Of a stretch of DNA of 36,299 nt, positions 24,313 to 32,730 are shown piece after piece (position 1 is the stretch's first letter; the number at the start of each line of letters is the position of its first letter). The DNA is taken from positions 1 through 36,299 of the forward strand of contig CALXBQ010000045.1 in NCBI GenBank assembly GCA_944386595.1, written 5' to 3'. Source of the stretch: an uncultured Clostridia bacterium. GTDB lineage: Bacteria; Bacillota; Clostridia; Peptostreptococcales; Anaerovoracaceae. A program made the translations under genes and the position numbers. The notes under the pieces are model-generated. The model searched no databases. It saw nothing but the letters and a program-made list of their open reading frames with translations, and was not told the DNA's origin.

Positions 24313-24885
24313 ATGGGTTACACAGTGCCAATCGGAATTTCTAACAAACACGTACATTTAAGCCAGGAGCATCTGGAGATACTTTTCGGAAAAGGCCATG
24401 AGCTTACTCCGACCAAGCCTTTGAAGCAGCCTAATCAGTTTGCGGCTGAAGAAAAAGTGGATATAGTGGGACCTAAGAAGACCCTTTCCGGAATAAGAGT
24501 TCTGGGACCTGTAAGAGCGGAAACCCAGGTGGAGCTTGCGCTTACCGATGCAAGATCCATAGGAATCAAGGCTCCGGTAAGAGAATCCGGTAAGCTTGAG
24601 GGTACTCCGGGATGCAAGCTGGTAGGACCTTGCGGAGAGATTGAAATAGACCACGGCGTAATCGCGGCTCTTCGTCACGTTCATTTAAACGACGAGCAGG
24701 CTGCAGAAGCAGGCGTCAAGGACGGAGAGATGGTCAGCATCAGAATCGGAGGAGAAAGAGGTCTTACATTCGACAACGTTCTGGCAAGAGTAGGTTCCAA
24801 GCATTTCAGAGAGGTACACCTTGATACCGATGAAGGAAATGCGGCAGGATGCGGAAACGACACTGAATGTGAGATAATTAAATAG
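24313..24885 (+). CDS. pduL: Phosphate propanoyltransferase/phosphotransacetylase, PduL type
   Basis: Transfers an acyl group between CoA and phosphate (acetyl-CoA or propanoyl-CoA to the acyl phosphate). With the start at 24313 after AAGGAG it is 190 aa. It has two zinc-binding HVH motifs: NKHVHLS (H13 and H15) and RHVHLND (H122 and H124). GPVRAETQVEL contains the probable phosphate-binding Arg68. The N-terminus enters the domain almost at once (GYTVPIGISNKHVHL), so there is no room for a microcompartment encapsulation peptide, and no shell genes are nearby. It therefore probably works in the cytosol in place of Pta for acetate formation (inference). It ends at a terminator at 24901-24933. 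Confidence 0.92.
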   Translation: MGYTVPIGISNKHVHLSQEHLEILFGKGHELTPTKPLKQPNQFAAEEKVDIVGPKKTLSGIRVLGPVRAETQVELALTDARSIGIKAPVRESGKLEGTPGCKLVGPCGEIEIDHGVIAALRHVHLNDEQAAEAGVKDGEMVSIRIGGERGLTFDNVLARVGSKHFREVHLDTDEGNAAGCGNDTECEIIK

Positions 24886-24900
24886 ACGCGCTTTAAACGG

Positions 24901-24933
24901 TGGGGCGGCGCCTTTACAGCGCAGCCCCATTTT
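24901..24933 (+). terminator. Terminator after pduL
   Basis: TGGGGC-G-GCGC (24901-24911) pairs with GCGC-A-GCCCCA (24919-24929) across a 7-base loop, followed by TTTT. Confidence 0.8.
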
Positions 24934-24954
24934 GGATATACGGGAGGAAGCACA

Positions 24955-25613
24955 TGAGAAAATTCAACTATGCGTCGTCCGTCCTGGTAGTGATTTTTAT
25001 CCCTTTAATGATACTCATTTTAAGCTCCAACCTTGTCCTGCGTCTTTCGGAAACCTACGTATACCACTTTAACGACAGCAGGGCGACGGCGGGACTTGCG
25101 TACAACGTCACCGGGTCGGAGTTTGCAGATGAAATTGCCGGATACTGGTCGTCATTGGGCGGTGAATTTCAGGTTTATGACGACAACGGCAGCTTCAGTG
25201 ACCCTATATTTGACGACAGCGAAGTCGAGGCTATGGCGAAGGCCAAAAAAGCCGTAAATCTTCACCTTTTGGCCGGAATAATCTCGGGAGCCGTCGGAAT
25301 CGTGTTTTACACGTATCTTTACAGAAGAGGTTACAGGAAGGCTCTCAGGAAGCGGGGGTTTCTGGCGGCGGGAATTACCGCGGCGCTCATAGTGGTTCAG
25401 GATATCATGCTGGGAACCGGCTCGTTCAGAAAGATGCTTTACGAAACTTTCATCGGCGTGTCCCTGGACGACAATTCACCTCTCACAGCTCTGCTGGGAA
25501 GTCCTTTCTACAAGACGTTCATTATTTTTTCCAGCGTGCTGGGAGCCGCCATGTTAGGCATTTTCATATACATACATTTTAACCTTACGAAAGCGAAAAG
25601 AATTTTTTATTGA
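24955..25613 (+). CDS. Four-helix membrane protein, possibly Lit/DUF1461-related
   Basis: A 218-aa integral membrane protein. Hydrophobic segments lie near 9-30, 104-123, 137-154 and 186-207. An extracytoplasmic domain of about 70 residues lies between the first two, and a shorter loop between the last two. The layout and the late pattern YETFIGVSLDDNSPLTALLGSPFY loosely recall TIGR01906/DUF1461, which includes the lipoprotein intramolecular transacylase Lit. The histidines expected in the Lit loops (an H-x-DVK-like stretch and an FH motif) are not evident. The start ATG at 24955 follows GGGAGGAAG; an upstream GTG at 24900 falls in the pduL terminator and is rejected. Function is uncertain. 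It is followed by a DJ-1 family gene 20 bp downstream. Confidence 0.5.
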
Positions 25614-25633
25614 TAGATATTGGGAGAGAACGA

Positions 25634-26185
25634 ATGATTTACGTATTTTTAGCAAACGGATTTGAAGAAGTTGAAGCCATCACCGTAGTGGATCTCTTCA
25701 GAAGAGCGGAAATGCAGGTAAAGACGGCGTCCCTTATGGAGGATAAGACCGTCTACGGATCAAAGGGTATAGGAATAGAGGCAGACGTTCTGTTCGGCGA
25801 CGTGGACTGGGAACACTGCACGATGATGGTGCTGCCGGGAGGAATGCCGGGAACGGTGAACCTTTGCAATCACTACGATTTCAACAATAAGCTCAAGGCG
25901 TACGACGAAAAGGGCGGGCTGATTGCCGCAATCTGCGCCGCGCCTATGGTTCTGGGAAAAGCCGGAATTCTGGGAGGACACAGAGCAACCATTTACGACG
26001 GCATGGAGGCAGAGCTTTTAAACGCCGAATATACGGGAGAAGACGTTACCGTATCGGGAAACATCGTCACGGGAAGAGGGCCGGGACTTGCCATGGACTT
26101 CGCCTTAAAGCTCATAGAGCTGGTAAAGGGCAGAGAAAAGATGGAGGAAGTCAAAGCCGGACTTCTCTACGAGAAGGAGCTTTAA
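25634..26185 (+). CDS. DJ-1/PfpI family protein (YajL/ThiJ-like)
   Basis: A 183-aa cytosolic protein of the DJ-1 clade. The nucleophile-elbow cysteine is C101 in AAICAAPMVLG, with the partner acidic residue E14 in NGFEEVEAITVVD. The sequence VLPGGMPGTVNL and a late GNIVTGRGPGLAMDFAL match the clade. Members have been given deglycase, chaperone and glyoxalase roles, and the true activity is debated. I chose the ATG at 25634 over one eight codons upstream, because GGGAGAG (25622-25628) is well spaced for it. The PHP gene begins directly after its stop. Confidence 0.9.
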   Translation: MIYVFLANGFEEVEAITVVDLFRRAEMQVKTASLMEDKTVYGSKGIGIEADVLFGDVDWEHCTMMVLPGGMPGTVNLCNHYDFNNKLKAYDEKGGLIAAICAAPMVLGKAGILGGHRATIYDGMEAELLNAEYTGEDVTVSGNIVTGRGPGLAMDFALKLIELVKGREKMEEVKAGLLYEKEL

Positions 26186-26974
26186 ATGAGCTATAAGACC
26201 GATATGCACATTCACAGCGTGTATTCCGACGGTTGGATGAGCCCTGTGGAGCTGGTGAGAAAGTATAAGGACGACGATTACGACGTGGTATCGATCACCG
26301 ACCACGACAACGTGAAAGGCGTTCACGACGCGCTGGTGTCAGGAGAGGCCTTGAGGATTCAGGTGGTACCGGGAATAGAGCTTTCCACGGGGAAGATTCT
26401 TCCGGGAAACGATTACGTAAGCGAAATACACATTCTCGGCTACCACATAGATACGGAAAACCCGGGACTCCTTTCCCTTTCGGAAAAGCTTCTGAAGGGA
26501 AGAGAGGAGAGAAATTCCGTCGTCAGGGAAGACCTGAGAAGCAGGGGATATGACCTGGACGAGGGTATAATAAACGAGAGAAACGGCGGAAAGTACGTGG
26601 CAAAGCCTGATTTTGTCAGAGCCCTTGCGGCCTGCGGCGTCGATAAAAAGGACGCGTGGCGCATGATGGATGAAGCCGCTTTAAGGTACATGCCGGAGAC
26701 TGAGGAAGGAATAGAGGTCATAAGGTCTGCGGGAGGCATGGCGGTTCTCGCCCATCCCATGAAGATTTCAGGCCTCAGGCCTTGCGAGGAGGGCTTTTTC
26801 GACAGACTTTCAGACTTTGTCGGAGGACTTAAGAAGGCCGGCCTTAAAGGAATGGAATGCTTTCACCCGTCGGCCGGCGAAAAGGAGAGCCTGGAGCTCG
26901 TAAAAATAGCGGGAAAATATCACCTTCACATTACGGAAGGATCGGATTTTCACGGAGACAAAGGAGAAGCTTAG
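26186..26974 (+). CDS. PHP domain phosphoesterase
   Basis: A 262-aa metal-dependent phosphoesterase of the PHP family, similar in size and motifs to the YciV/RNase AM-like group. Metal-site motifs in order are DMHIHSVYSDG (D6, H8, H10 and D15), SITDHDNV, PGIELS, LAHPMK, and GSDFHGD near the end. It has no polymerase or other fused domain. Relatives hydrolyse 3',5'-bisphosphates or short RNA 5' ends; the substrate here is not fixed. The ATG abuts the TAA of the DJ-1 gene, with AAGGAG upstream inside that gene. Its stop is 2 bp before the TTG start of phoH. Confidence 0.88.
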   Translation: MSYKTDMHIHSVYSDGWMSPVELVRKYKDDDYDVVSITDHDNVKGVHDALVSGEALRIQVVPGIELSTGKILPGNDYVSEIHILGYHIDTENPGLLSLSEKLLKGREERNSVVREDLRSRGYDLDEGIINERNGGKYVAKPDFVRALAACGVDKKDAWRMMDEAALRYMPETEEGIEVIRSAGGMAVLAHPMKISGLRPCEEGFFDRLSDFVGGLKKAGLKGMECFHPSAGEKESLELVKIAGKYHLHITEGSDFHGDKGEA

Positions 26975-26976
26975 TA

Positions 26977-27951
26977 TTGACGGATACAGGATTACCTATT
27001 AAAAAAGTGGAGCTTTCGGACGACGTGGACAGAGCGGCTCTGTTCGGAACTTTAGACGCCAACCTTAAGATGATTACGGAGGCCACGGGAACCGAGATTT
27101 TCCAGCGGGACGACGGCCTTACCCTAAAGGGCGGAGATACGGACGCGGCGGAGAGGATTCTGGGAGAGATGGCCCATGTTCTCCGTACGGGGGAAAAGCT
27201 CGACAGACAGAAGGCCGGCTACATCATATCCCTCGGAAGCGAGGGGACGTCATATGCGGAAAGCGGAGTAAGCAAAGACGTCATATGTTTTACAGCCGCC
27301 GGAAGACCTCTTAAGCCTAAGACCATAGGTCAGAGAAACTACGTCGAAAGCATAAGAAAGAAGGATGTAGTCTTCGGTATAGGCCCTGCGGGAACGGGAA
27401 AGACGTACCTTGCGGTAGCCATGGCTGTAACGGCCTTTAAGAACAAGCAGGTGCAGAAGATAATACTGACCCGTCCTGCGGTGGAAGCGGGAGAGAGCCT
27501 GGGATTTCTGCCCGGCGACATGCAGGATAAGGTGGATCCTTATCTGAGGCCTCTCTACGACGCCCTCTACGACGTCCTCGGAAGGGACAACGCCATGAGG
27601 CTCAGGGAAAAGGAGGTCATAGAGGTGGTTCCTCTCGCGTACATGAGGGGAAGGACCCTTGACAATTCCTTCATCATACTCGACGAGGCTCAGAATACCA
27701 CCAGAGAGCAGATGAAGATGTTCCTCACAAGAATGGGCTTCGGCTCCAAGGTGGTGGTGACGGGAGATATCACTCAGATAGACCTGCCTAAGGGAAAGAA
27801 GAGCGGTCTCGTTGAGGCGGCGAAAATCCTCAAGGCGGTTAAGGACATAGACTTCTGTTACCTTAAAGAAACGGACGTTGTGAGACACGAACTGGTGAGG
27901 AAGATTATCGCAGCCTACGACCAGTACTATAAGAGATATCCCAGCGAATAG
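26977..27951 (+). CDS. phoH: PhoH-like ATPase, TTG start
   Basis: A cytosolic P-loop ATPase of the PhoH/YbeZ family, linked to RNA handling and ribosome maturation together with YbeY. I place the start at TTG 26977 (324 aa): AAAGGAG (26960-26966) is about 10 nt upstream, and the first residues [15 protein letters not shown] look like a normal PhoH N-terminus. The in-frame ATG at 26857 would extend into the PHP gene with unrelated sequence. Walker A is GPAGTGKT (136-143), Walker B is [11 protein letters not shown], and [19 protein letters not shown] and [10 protein letters not shown] are family hallmarks. The short N-terminal KH-like region ([16 protein letters not shown]) is present. ybeY follows after 14 bp. 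Confidence 0.92.
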   Translation: MTDTGLPIKKVELSDDVDRAALFGTLDANLKMITEATGTEIFQRDDGLTLKGGDTDAAERILGEMAHVLRTGEKLDRQKAGYIISLGSEGTSYAESGVSKDVICFTAAGRPLKPKTIGQRNYVESIRKKDVVFGIGPAGTGKTYLAVAMAVTAFKNKQVQKIILTRPAVEAGESLGFLPGDMQDKVDPYLRPLYDALYDVLGRDNAMRLREKEVIEVVPLAYMRGRTLDNSFIILDEAQNTTREQMKMFLTRMGFGSKVVVTGDITQIDLPKGKKSGLVEAAKILKAVKDIDFCYLKETDVVRHELVRKIIAAYDQYYKRYPSE

Positions 27952-27965
27952 AGGAAACTGTCTTT

Positions 27966-28427
27966 ATGGAAATATATTTTGACGACGAGAGAGGCGATCT
28001 CGACGAAAAAACGGAAAAGTATATGAGAAAATCCGCCGAAGAGTGCGTTTTAAGAGAAGGTCTCGACGCCGAAAGGTGCGCGGTAAGCGTTACCTTTACT
28101 GACAAAGACGGTATAAAGGAGCTTAACCGGGACTACCGGGGCGTTGACAGCGTCACCGACGTTCTGTCCTTTCCACAGTATGACGACTTTGAGGAAATCC
28201 CCGGGGAAGGAGAGATACTTCTCGGAGACGTGGTCATATGCAGGGAGCGGGCGGCAGAGCAGGCCCGTGAGTTCGGACACTCTTTGGACAGGGAGATGAT
28301 TTACCTTTTCACACACAGCATACTTCACCTCTTAGGCTACGACCACATGGAGGAAGAGGAAAAGAGAGAGATGCGTCTTAAAGAGGAAGAGGTAATGGAT
28401 TTTCTCGGACTTTCAAGGGAGGTATGA
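27966..28427 (+). CDS. ybeY: Endoribonuclease YbeY (16S rRNA 3'-end maturation)
   Basis: Zinc-dependent endoribonuclease involved in 16S rRNA 3'-end processing and ribosome quality control. The 153-aa length is standard. The zinc motif HSILHLLGYDH gives H117, H121 and H127 (H3XH5XH-like). NRDYRGVDSVTDVLSFP (55-70) is the other family signature. The ATG has GAGGAAACTG upstream, and the gene lies between phoH and cdd, the usual phoH-ybeY-(dgkA)-cdd-era order. dgkA, commonly found between ybeY and cdd, is missing here. Confidence 0.95.
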   Translation: MEIYFDDERGDLDEKTEKYMRKSAEECVLREGLDAERCAVSVTFTDKDGIKELNRDYRGVDSVTDVLSFPQYDDFEEIPGEGEILLGDVVICRERAAEQAREFGHSLDREMIYLFTHSILHLLGYDHMEEEEKREMRLKEEEVMDFLGLSREV

Positions 28428-28430
28428 AAA

Positions 28431-28829
28431 ATGAACAGAGAAGTAACGGAAACCGATCTGAAGCTTTACAGGACTGCCGTGTCCATGCTTGAAAGATCTT
28501 ATTCGCCTTTTTCGGGCTTCAGGGTCGGAGCGGCTCTTCTGACAAAGTCTGGAGAGATAATAACCGGTGTGAACATAGAAAATTCCTCTCTCGGCGCTAC
28601 CATCTGCGCGGAGAGAACAGCCTTTGTCAAAGCCATATCGGAAGGGTACAGAGAGTTTGACACCATAGCCATAGCCAGCAGCGGCCAGGAGGCGTGGCCG
28701 TGCGGAATATGCAGGCAGTTTATGTACGAGTTCGCCCCGGACTTGAGAGTGGTGACCGGAACGAAGGAAGAAAACCTCAGGGTTCTCACACTTAAGGAAC
28801 TTTTGCCGGAGGGATTCAGATTACAATGA
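28431..28829 (+). CDS. cdd: Cytidine deaminase
   Basis: Converts cytidine and deoxycytidine to the uridine forms in pyrimidine salvage. A 132-aa homotetrameric type. The zinc and catalytic residues are C59 and E61 in CAERTAF and C91 and C94 in PCGICRQ. SPFSGFRVGAAL (25-36) and GVNIENSS are substrate-site motifs. It starts 3 bp after ybeY. Its stop overlaps the era start in ATGA, which indicates coupled translation. Confidence 0.95.
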   Translation: MNREVTETDLKLYRTAVSMLERSYSPFSGFRVGAALLTKSGEIITGVNIENSSLGATICAERTAFVKAISEGYREFDTIAIASSGQEAWPCGICRQFMYEFAPDLRVVTGTKEENLRVLTLKELLPEGFRLQ

Positions 28830-29710
28830 AATCGGGATTTGCAGGAATAATAGGACGCCCCAACGTGGGAAAGTCCACCCTTTTAAACAGCATACTGGGC
28901 GAGAAAATCGCCATAACCACCGACAAGCCCCAGACTACGAGAAACAGTATAAGGGGAATATACACCAGACCCGACGAGGCGCAGATAGTGTTTATCGACA
29001 CGCCGGGAATTCACAAGGCCCACAGCAGGCTGGGAAGCGCCATGACGGAAATGGCGGTGAACACCTTTAAGGAAGTGGACGTAATACTTTTCCTCATAGA
29101 CGGAAGCGCGAAGAAGGGGCCGGGGGACAGGTACATATTCGACATGATAAAGGACCTGGATACTCCGAAGATCCTCGTAATAAACAAGACGGACAAGACG
29201 GACCCCGAGGATTTTGCAGGGCTTTATGACGAGTACGAAAAGACCGGGGTTTTCCACGCCATATTCGGAACGTCGGCCCTTCTGGGAAAGAACGTGGACG
29301 GACTTTTAGATGAAATAGAAAAGCTCATGCCGGAAGGCCCCATGTATTTTCCGGAGGACATGGTCACAGATCATCCGGAGAGATTTCTCGTAAGCGAGAT
29401 TATAAGGGAAAAGATTCTCATGTATCTTAACGACGAGGTTCCCCACGGCGTTGCGGTGGAGATAGAGTCCTTCAGGGAGGAGCCGGGCCTTGCGCGGATA
29501 GGAGCCGTAATCTACTGCGAGAAGAAGTCCCACAAGGGAATAATAATCGGAAAGCAGGGAAGGAAACTTAAGGGCATAGGCCAGAGCGCCAGAAAGGAAA
29601 TCGAAGCTCTGCTGGGCACGAAGGTTTACCTTGAAACCTGGGTAAAGGTAAAGGAAAACTGGCGTGACAGCGACACGGCCATAGCCAACTTCGGATATAA
29701 GGAAAAGTAG
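28826..29710 (+). CDS. era: GTPase Era
   Basis: GTPase that binds near the 3' end of 16S rRNA and aids 30S maturation, acting with YbeY encoded close by. The 294-aa length is usual. G1 is GRPNVGKS (10-17), G2 is in TTRNSIRGI, G3 is DTPGIHK, and G4 is NKTD. The C-terminal type II KH domain contains GIIIGKQGRKLKGIGQSAR. The ATG overlaps the cdd stop by four bases, and recO starts immediately after its TAG. Confidence 0.96.
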   Translation: MKSGFAGIIGRPNVGKSTLLNSILGEKIAITTDKPQTTRNSIRGIYTRPDEAQIVFIDTPGIHKAHSRLGSAMTEMAVNTFKEVDVILFLIDGSAKKGPGDRYIFDMIKDLDTPKILVINKTDKTDPEDFAGLYDEYEKTGVFHAIFGTSALLGKNVDGLLDEIEKLMPEGPMYFPEDMVTDHPERFLVSEIIREKILMYLNDEVPHGVAVEIESFREEPGLARIGAVIYCEKKSHKGIIIGKQGRKLKGIGQSARKEIEALLGTKVYLETWVKVKENWRDSDTAIANFGYKEK

Positions 29711-30514
29711 ATGTACACTGATACCGATGGAGTAGTATTCAGACAGGTCAAGGCTCCCGCAGGGCGCCGAATGATCCTGATATTCACAAGAAAATACGGC
29801 AAGATCAGCGTCGGTTCCTCCGTAACCGAGGGCAAGGGAAGGTCAAAGGCGGCTCTTGCCGTGAGGCCTTTCACTTACGGAAGATACGACCTGTTCGTGA
29901 ACAGAGGGTATTACGACCTGAACTCTGCGGAGGTGAAGAAGAGCTACTATTCTCTCGGTGAGGACCTTGACAAGTATATGTATGCGTCATTTGTCCTGGA
30001 GCTTGCGGAGAAGATGCTTCCGGAAGAGGCGCCTCAGCCGGCAATGCTGGATCTACTCCTTGCGTTTCTCGCTTCAATGGAGAGAAAGAAGACGGGGTAT
30101 CTGACGACGGCGCTGGCCTTTGAGGTGAAGGCTCTTTCCATCATGGGAGCCCTTCCCGTTCTTGACCGCTGCGGCGTCTGCGGGAGGAAGAGAGATCCTT
30201 CGGCGGAGAAGGGAAAGCCGGCGGCCTTCAGCGTTGCCGACGGCGGAATAATATGCAGGGAATGCCTGAAAAAGAAAGCCGCGGAAGAGGAGCGGAATCG
30301 GACGGGACAATTGATTTATACTCCGAAATTTGATATAGTTAGTATAATAATGTATTTTTTGAAAAAGCCCGTAAGCGCTTTTGACTCCGTAGTCCTTGAA
30401 AAGGAGACGGCAGGGGAGCTTCAGAGGATTATCAGGGAATACATATCCTACTATTTTGACATCGGTAACCTTAAGAGTGAGGGGATTATTACCGGACAGA
30501 CTGTCACCTGCTGA
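29711..30514 (+). CDS. recO: DNA repair protein RecO
   Basis: Anneals single strands and loads RecA in the RecFOR pathway. The 267-aa protein has an N-terminal OB fold (about 1-80, with MILIFTRKYGKISVGS and PFTYGRYDL). A helical middle part and a zinc finger follow, with C154-x2-C157 and C182-x2-C185. The C-terminal segment IREYISYYFDIGNLKSEG is typical. It starts directly after the era stop with no gap, and the usable ribosome binding site is inside era (AAGGAAAAG). An era-recO pairing is common in Firmicutes. Confidence 0.92.
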   Translation: MYTDTDGVVFRQVKAPAGRRMILIFTRKYGKISVGSSVTEGKGRSKAALAVRPFTYGRYDLFVNRGYYDLNSAEVKKSYYSLGEDLDKYMYASFVLELAEKMLPEEAPQPAMLDLLLAFLASMERKKTGYLTTALAFEVKALSIMGALPVLDRCGVCGRKRDPSAEKGKPAAFSVADGGIICRECLKKKAAEEERNRTGQLIYTPKFDIVSIIMYFLKKPVSAFDSVVLEKETAGELQRIIREYISYYFDIGNLKSEGIITGQTVTC

Positions 30515-30546
30515 TGATAATGAGAAAAGATATAGGAGGCGTTAGT

Positions 30547-31227
30547 ATGGAAATTACACTGGAAAAAATCGAACTGGTAAAGGACAGAACGGGGGTAACC
30601 TATAAGGAGGCCAAGGAGGCCCTTGAGGCGGCGGAAGGAAATGTTGTAGACGCCATCATCGCCATCGAGGAAAAGGTGGATTCGGGCGAGAGCCGTTCCA
30701 CGAAAGCAAGAAAGGACGCCCTGATTGCAAAGATGAAGGAAATCGTTAAGAAGGGCAACGTTTCGAGAATAACGGTAACGAGAGACGGCGATACCATTCT
30801 GAACATTCCTCTGACCGCAGGACTTTTAGGAAGCGTAATAGCTCCTTACGGAATGATTGCAGGCGCCGTTGCGGCGTTCGGCTTCAAGTGCAAAATAGAG
30901 TTCGTAAAGGACGACGGCAGCGTCATAGACGTTTCCGAAAAGGCGGAGAACTTTTACGAGGATACGAAGGAAAAGGGAGTTGCTCTCTACGGAGATATCA
31001 AGGAAAAGGCTCCCGGCGTTTATGAGGACGTAAAGGAAAAGGGAGGCATAGCCCTTGCTAAGGCAAAGGACGCGGCAGCCGCGGCAAAGGACAGAATAAG
31101 AAAGGGTAAAGACGACTTTGAAGAGGAAATGGCAGATTACTTTGAGGACGTCGATTTAGACGACCTTGAAGACGCCGTCGAAAACGGAGAAACCGAAACC
31201 GGTTCCGAAGAGGAAGAGAATAAATAA
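30547..31227 (+). CDS. DUF4342-like protein with UBA/TS-N-like N-terminus
   Basis: A 226-aa protein. Residues 1-45 (EKIELVKDRTGVTYKEAKEA... AIIAIEEK) form a UBA-like helical bundle resembling the EF-Ts N-terminal domain. Residues about 55-130 match the DUF4342 pattern: KGNVSRITVTRDGDTILNIP, followed by a hydrophobic patch of about 35 residues (GLLGSVIAPYGMIAGAVAAFGF) that could be a membrane-associating hairpin. The tail contains imperfect repeats KEKGVALYGDIKEKAPGVYED, a helical Ala/Lys stretch, and a very acidic end. I chose the ATG at 30547 because AGGAGG (30536-30541) precedes it; a start at 30514 would overlap recO. Its role is unknown. It lies between recO and glyQS, probably in the same transcript. 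Confidence 0.7.
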   Translation: MEITLEKIELVKDRTGVTYKEAKEALEAAEGNVVDAIIAIEEKVDSGESRSTKARKDALIAKMKEIVKKGNVSRITVTRDGDTILNIPLTAGLLGSVIAPYGMIAGAVAAFGFKCKIEFVKDDGSVIDVSEKAENFYEDTKEKGVALYGDIKEKAPGVYEDVKEKGGIALAKAKDAAAAAKDRIRKGKDDFEEEMADYFEDVDLDDLEDAVENGETETGSEEEENK

Positions 31228-31259
31228 ATTTCAAAGAAAGAAGAAGGTAAACAGTATAA

Positions 31260-32663
31260 ATGAGCAGTAAGGCAACTATGGAAAAAATCGTCGCGCTTGC
31301 GAAGAACCGCGGATATGTGTACCCGGGTTCGGAAATTTACGGAGGTCTTGCCAACACGTGGGATTACGGCCCTCTGGGCGTTGAGTTCAAGAACAACGTG
31401 AAGAAGGCATGGTGGAAGAAGTTCGTTCAGGAGAACAAGTACAACGTGGGACTGGACGCGGCTATTCTCATGAACCCGAAAACATGGGAGGCGTCCGGCC
31501 ATATCGGCGGCTTTGCGGATCCTCTCATCGACTGCAAGGAGTGCAAGGCGAGATTCAGAGCGGATAAGCTTATCGAGGATTACATGAAGGAAACCGGAGT
31601 CGAGGTGGAGACCGTAGACGGCTGGTCCAACGAGAAGCTGGAGGGCTACATAAAGGAGCATCAGGTTAAGTGCCCTGAGTGCGGAAAGTCCAACTTCACC
31701 GGAATCAGACAGTTCAACCTCATGTTCAAGACGTTCCAGGGCGTAACGGAGGATTCCAAGGCGGAGATATATCTTCGTCCCGAAACCGCCCAGGGTATAT
31801 TCGTGAACTTTAAAAACGTACAGAGAACGTCCAGAAAGAAGATTCCGTTCGGCATAGCTCAGATAGGTAAGTCCTTCAGAAACGAGATTACGCCGGGCAA
31901 TTTCACCTTCAGAACCAGAGAGTTCGAACAGATGGAGCTGGAGTTCTTCTGCAAGCCCGGGACCGACCTCGACTGGTTCGCATACTGGAAGAACTACTGC
32001 GAGGAGTTCCTGAAATCTCTCGGCATGAACATGGAGAACGTGAGACTGAGAGATCACGAGAAGGAGGAACTTTCCCACTACAGCAACGCCACCACGGACA
32101 TCGAGTATCTGTTCCCGTTCGGCTGGGGCGAACTTTGGGGAATCGCCGACAGAACAGACTTTGACCTGAGAAAGCACAGCGAATTCTCCGGCCAGGAGAT
32201 GACCTACATCGACCCTGAGACCAACGAGAGATATATTCCTTACTGCATAGAGCCGTCGCTGGGAGCCGACAGAGTGGCGCTGGCATTCCTGACCGATGCC
32301 TATGACGAGGAGGTTCTCACTTCGGAGGACGGAAAAGAGGACACGAGAGTAGTGCTGAGACTTCATCCGGCGCTGGCTCCGTTTAAGGCTGCCGTCCTTC
32401 CTCTGGCAAAGAAGCTTTCCGGCGTTGCCGAGCCTATATACGAGGAGCTTTCAAAGTACTTCAACGTGGATTACGACGCGGCGGGCTCCATCGGAAAGAG
32501 ATACAGAAGAGAAGACGAAATCGGAACTCCGTTCTGCATTTGCGTCGACTTCGATACCGAGACAGACGGATGCGTAACTATCAGAGACAGAGATTCTATG
32601 GAGCAGGTTAGGATCCCTGTAGCCGAAGTTCGTTCCTACATAGAAGAAAGACTTATATTTTAA
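31260..32663 (+). CDS. glyQS: Glycyl-tRNA synthetase, dimeric single-chain type
   Basis: Class II enzyme that charges tRNA-Gly. The 467-aa length fits the alpha2 eukaryote/archaea-like form also found in many Gram-positive bacteria. Motifs in order are [15 protein letters not shown], the core [16 protein letters not shown], zinc-type pairs CKEC and CPEC, class II motif 2 (RPETAQGIF with [19 protein letters not shown]), and motif 3 ([13 protein letters not shown]). The anticodon-binding domain starts at about 375 ([15 protein letters not shown]). Only 32 bp separate it from the preceding gene, so no T-box leader is present, in contrast to ileS. Confidence 0.96.
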   Translation: MSSKATMEKIVALAKNRGYVYPGSEIYGGLANTWDYGPLGVEFKNNVKKAWWKKFVQENKYNVGLDAAILMNPKTWEASGHIGGFADPLIDCKECKARFRADKLIEDYMKETGVEVETVDGWSNEKLEGYIKEHQVKCPECGKSNFTGIRQFNLMFKTFQGVTEDSKAEIYLRPETAQGIFVNFKNVQRTSRKKIPFGIAQIGKSFRNEITPGNFTFRTREFEQMELEFFCKPGTDLDWFAYWKNYCEEFLKSLGMNMENVRLRDHEKEELSHYSNATTDIEYLFPFGWGELWGIADRTDFDLRKHSEFSGQEMTYIDPETNERYIPYCIEPSLGADRVALAFLTDAYDEEVLTSEDGKEDTRVVLRLHPALAPFKAAVLPLAKKLSGVAEPIYEELSKYFNVDYDAAGSIGKRYRREDEIGTPFCICVDFDTETDGCVTIRDRDSMEQVRIPVAEVRSYIEERLIF

Positions 32664-32677
32664 TGAGCTACGGCGTC

Positions 32678-32704
32678 TTCCGGCGGCAGATTTAACTGCC
32701 GGAA
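32678..32704 (+). other. Hairpin between glyQS and ppdK
   Basis: TTCCGGCGGCAG (32678-32689) pairs with CTGCCGGAA (32696-32704) around ATTTAA, with a 2-base bulge. No T tract follows, so read-through from glyQS into ppdK is likely. It may stabilise or process the mRNA. Confidence 0.5.
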
Positions 32705-32730
32705 CAGCTGCAGACAAAAGGAGATCAGAC

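Noticed and set aside
24900-24954. GTG start extending the four-helix membrane protein upstream
   Set aside because: The extension is the pduL terminator hairpin, and GGGAGGAAG supports the ATG at 24955.
26857-26976. ATG start extending PhoH by 40 residues
   Set aside because: The extension lies inside the PHP gene in another frame, shows no PhoH-like sequence, and the TTG at 26977 has a good ribosome binding site.
31228-31259. T-box or glycine riboswitch ahead of glyQS
   Set aside because: Only 32 bp separate the genes and no T-box motif is present.
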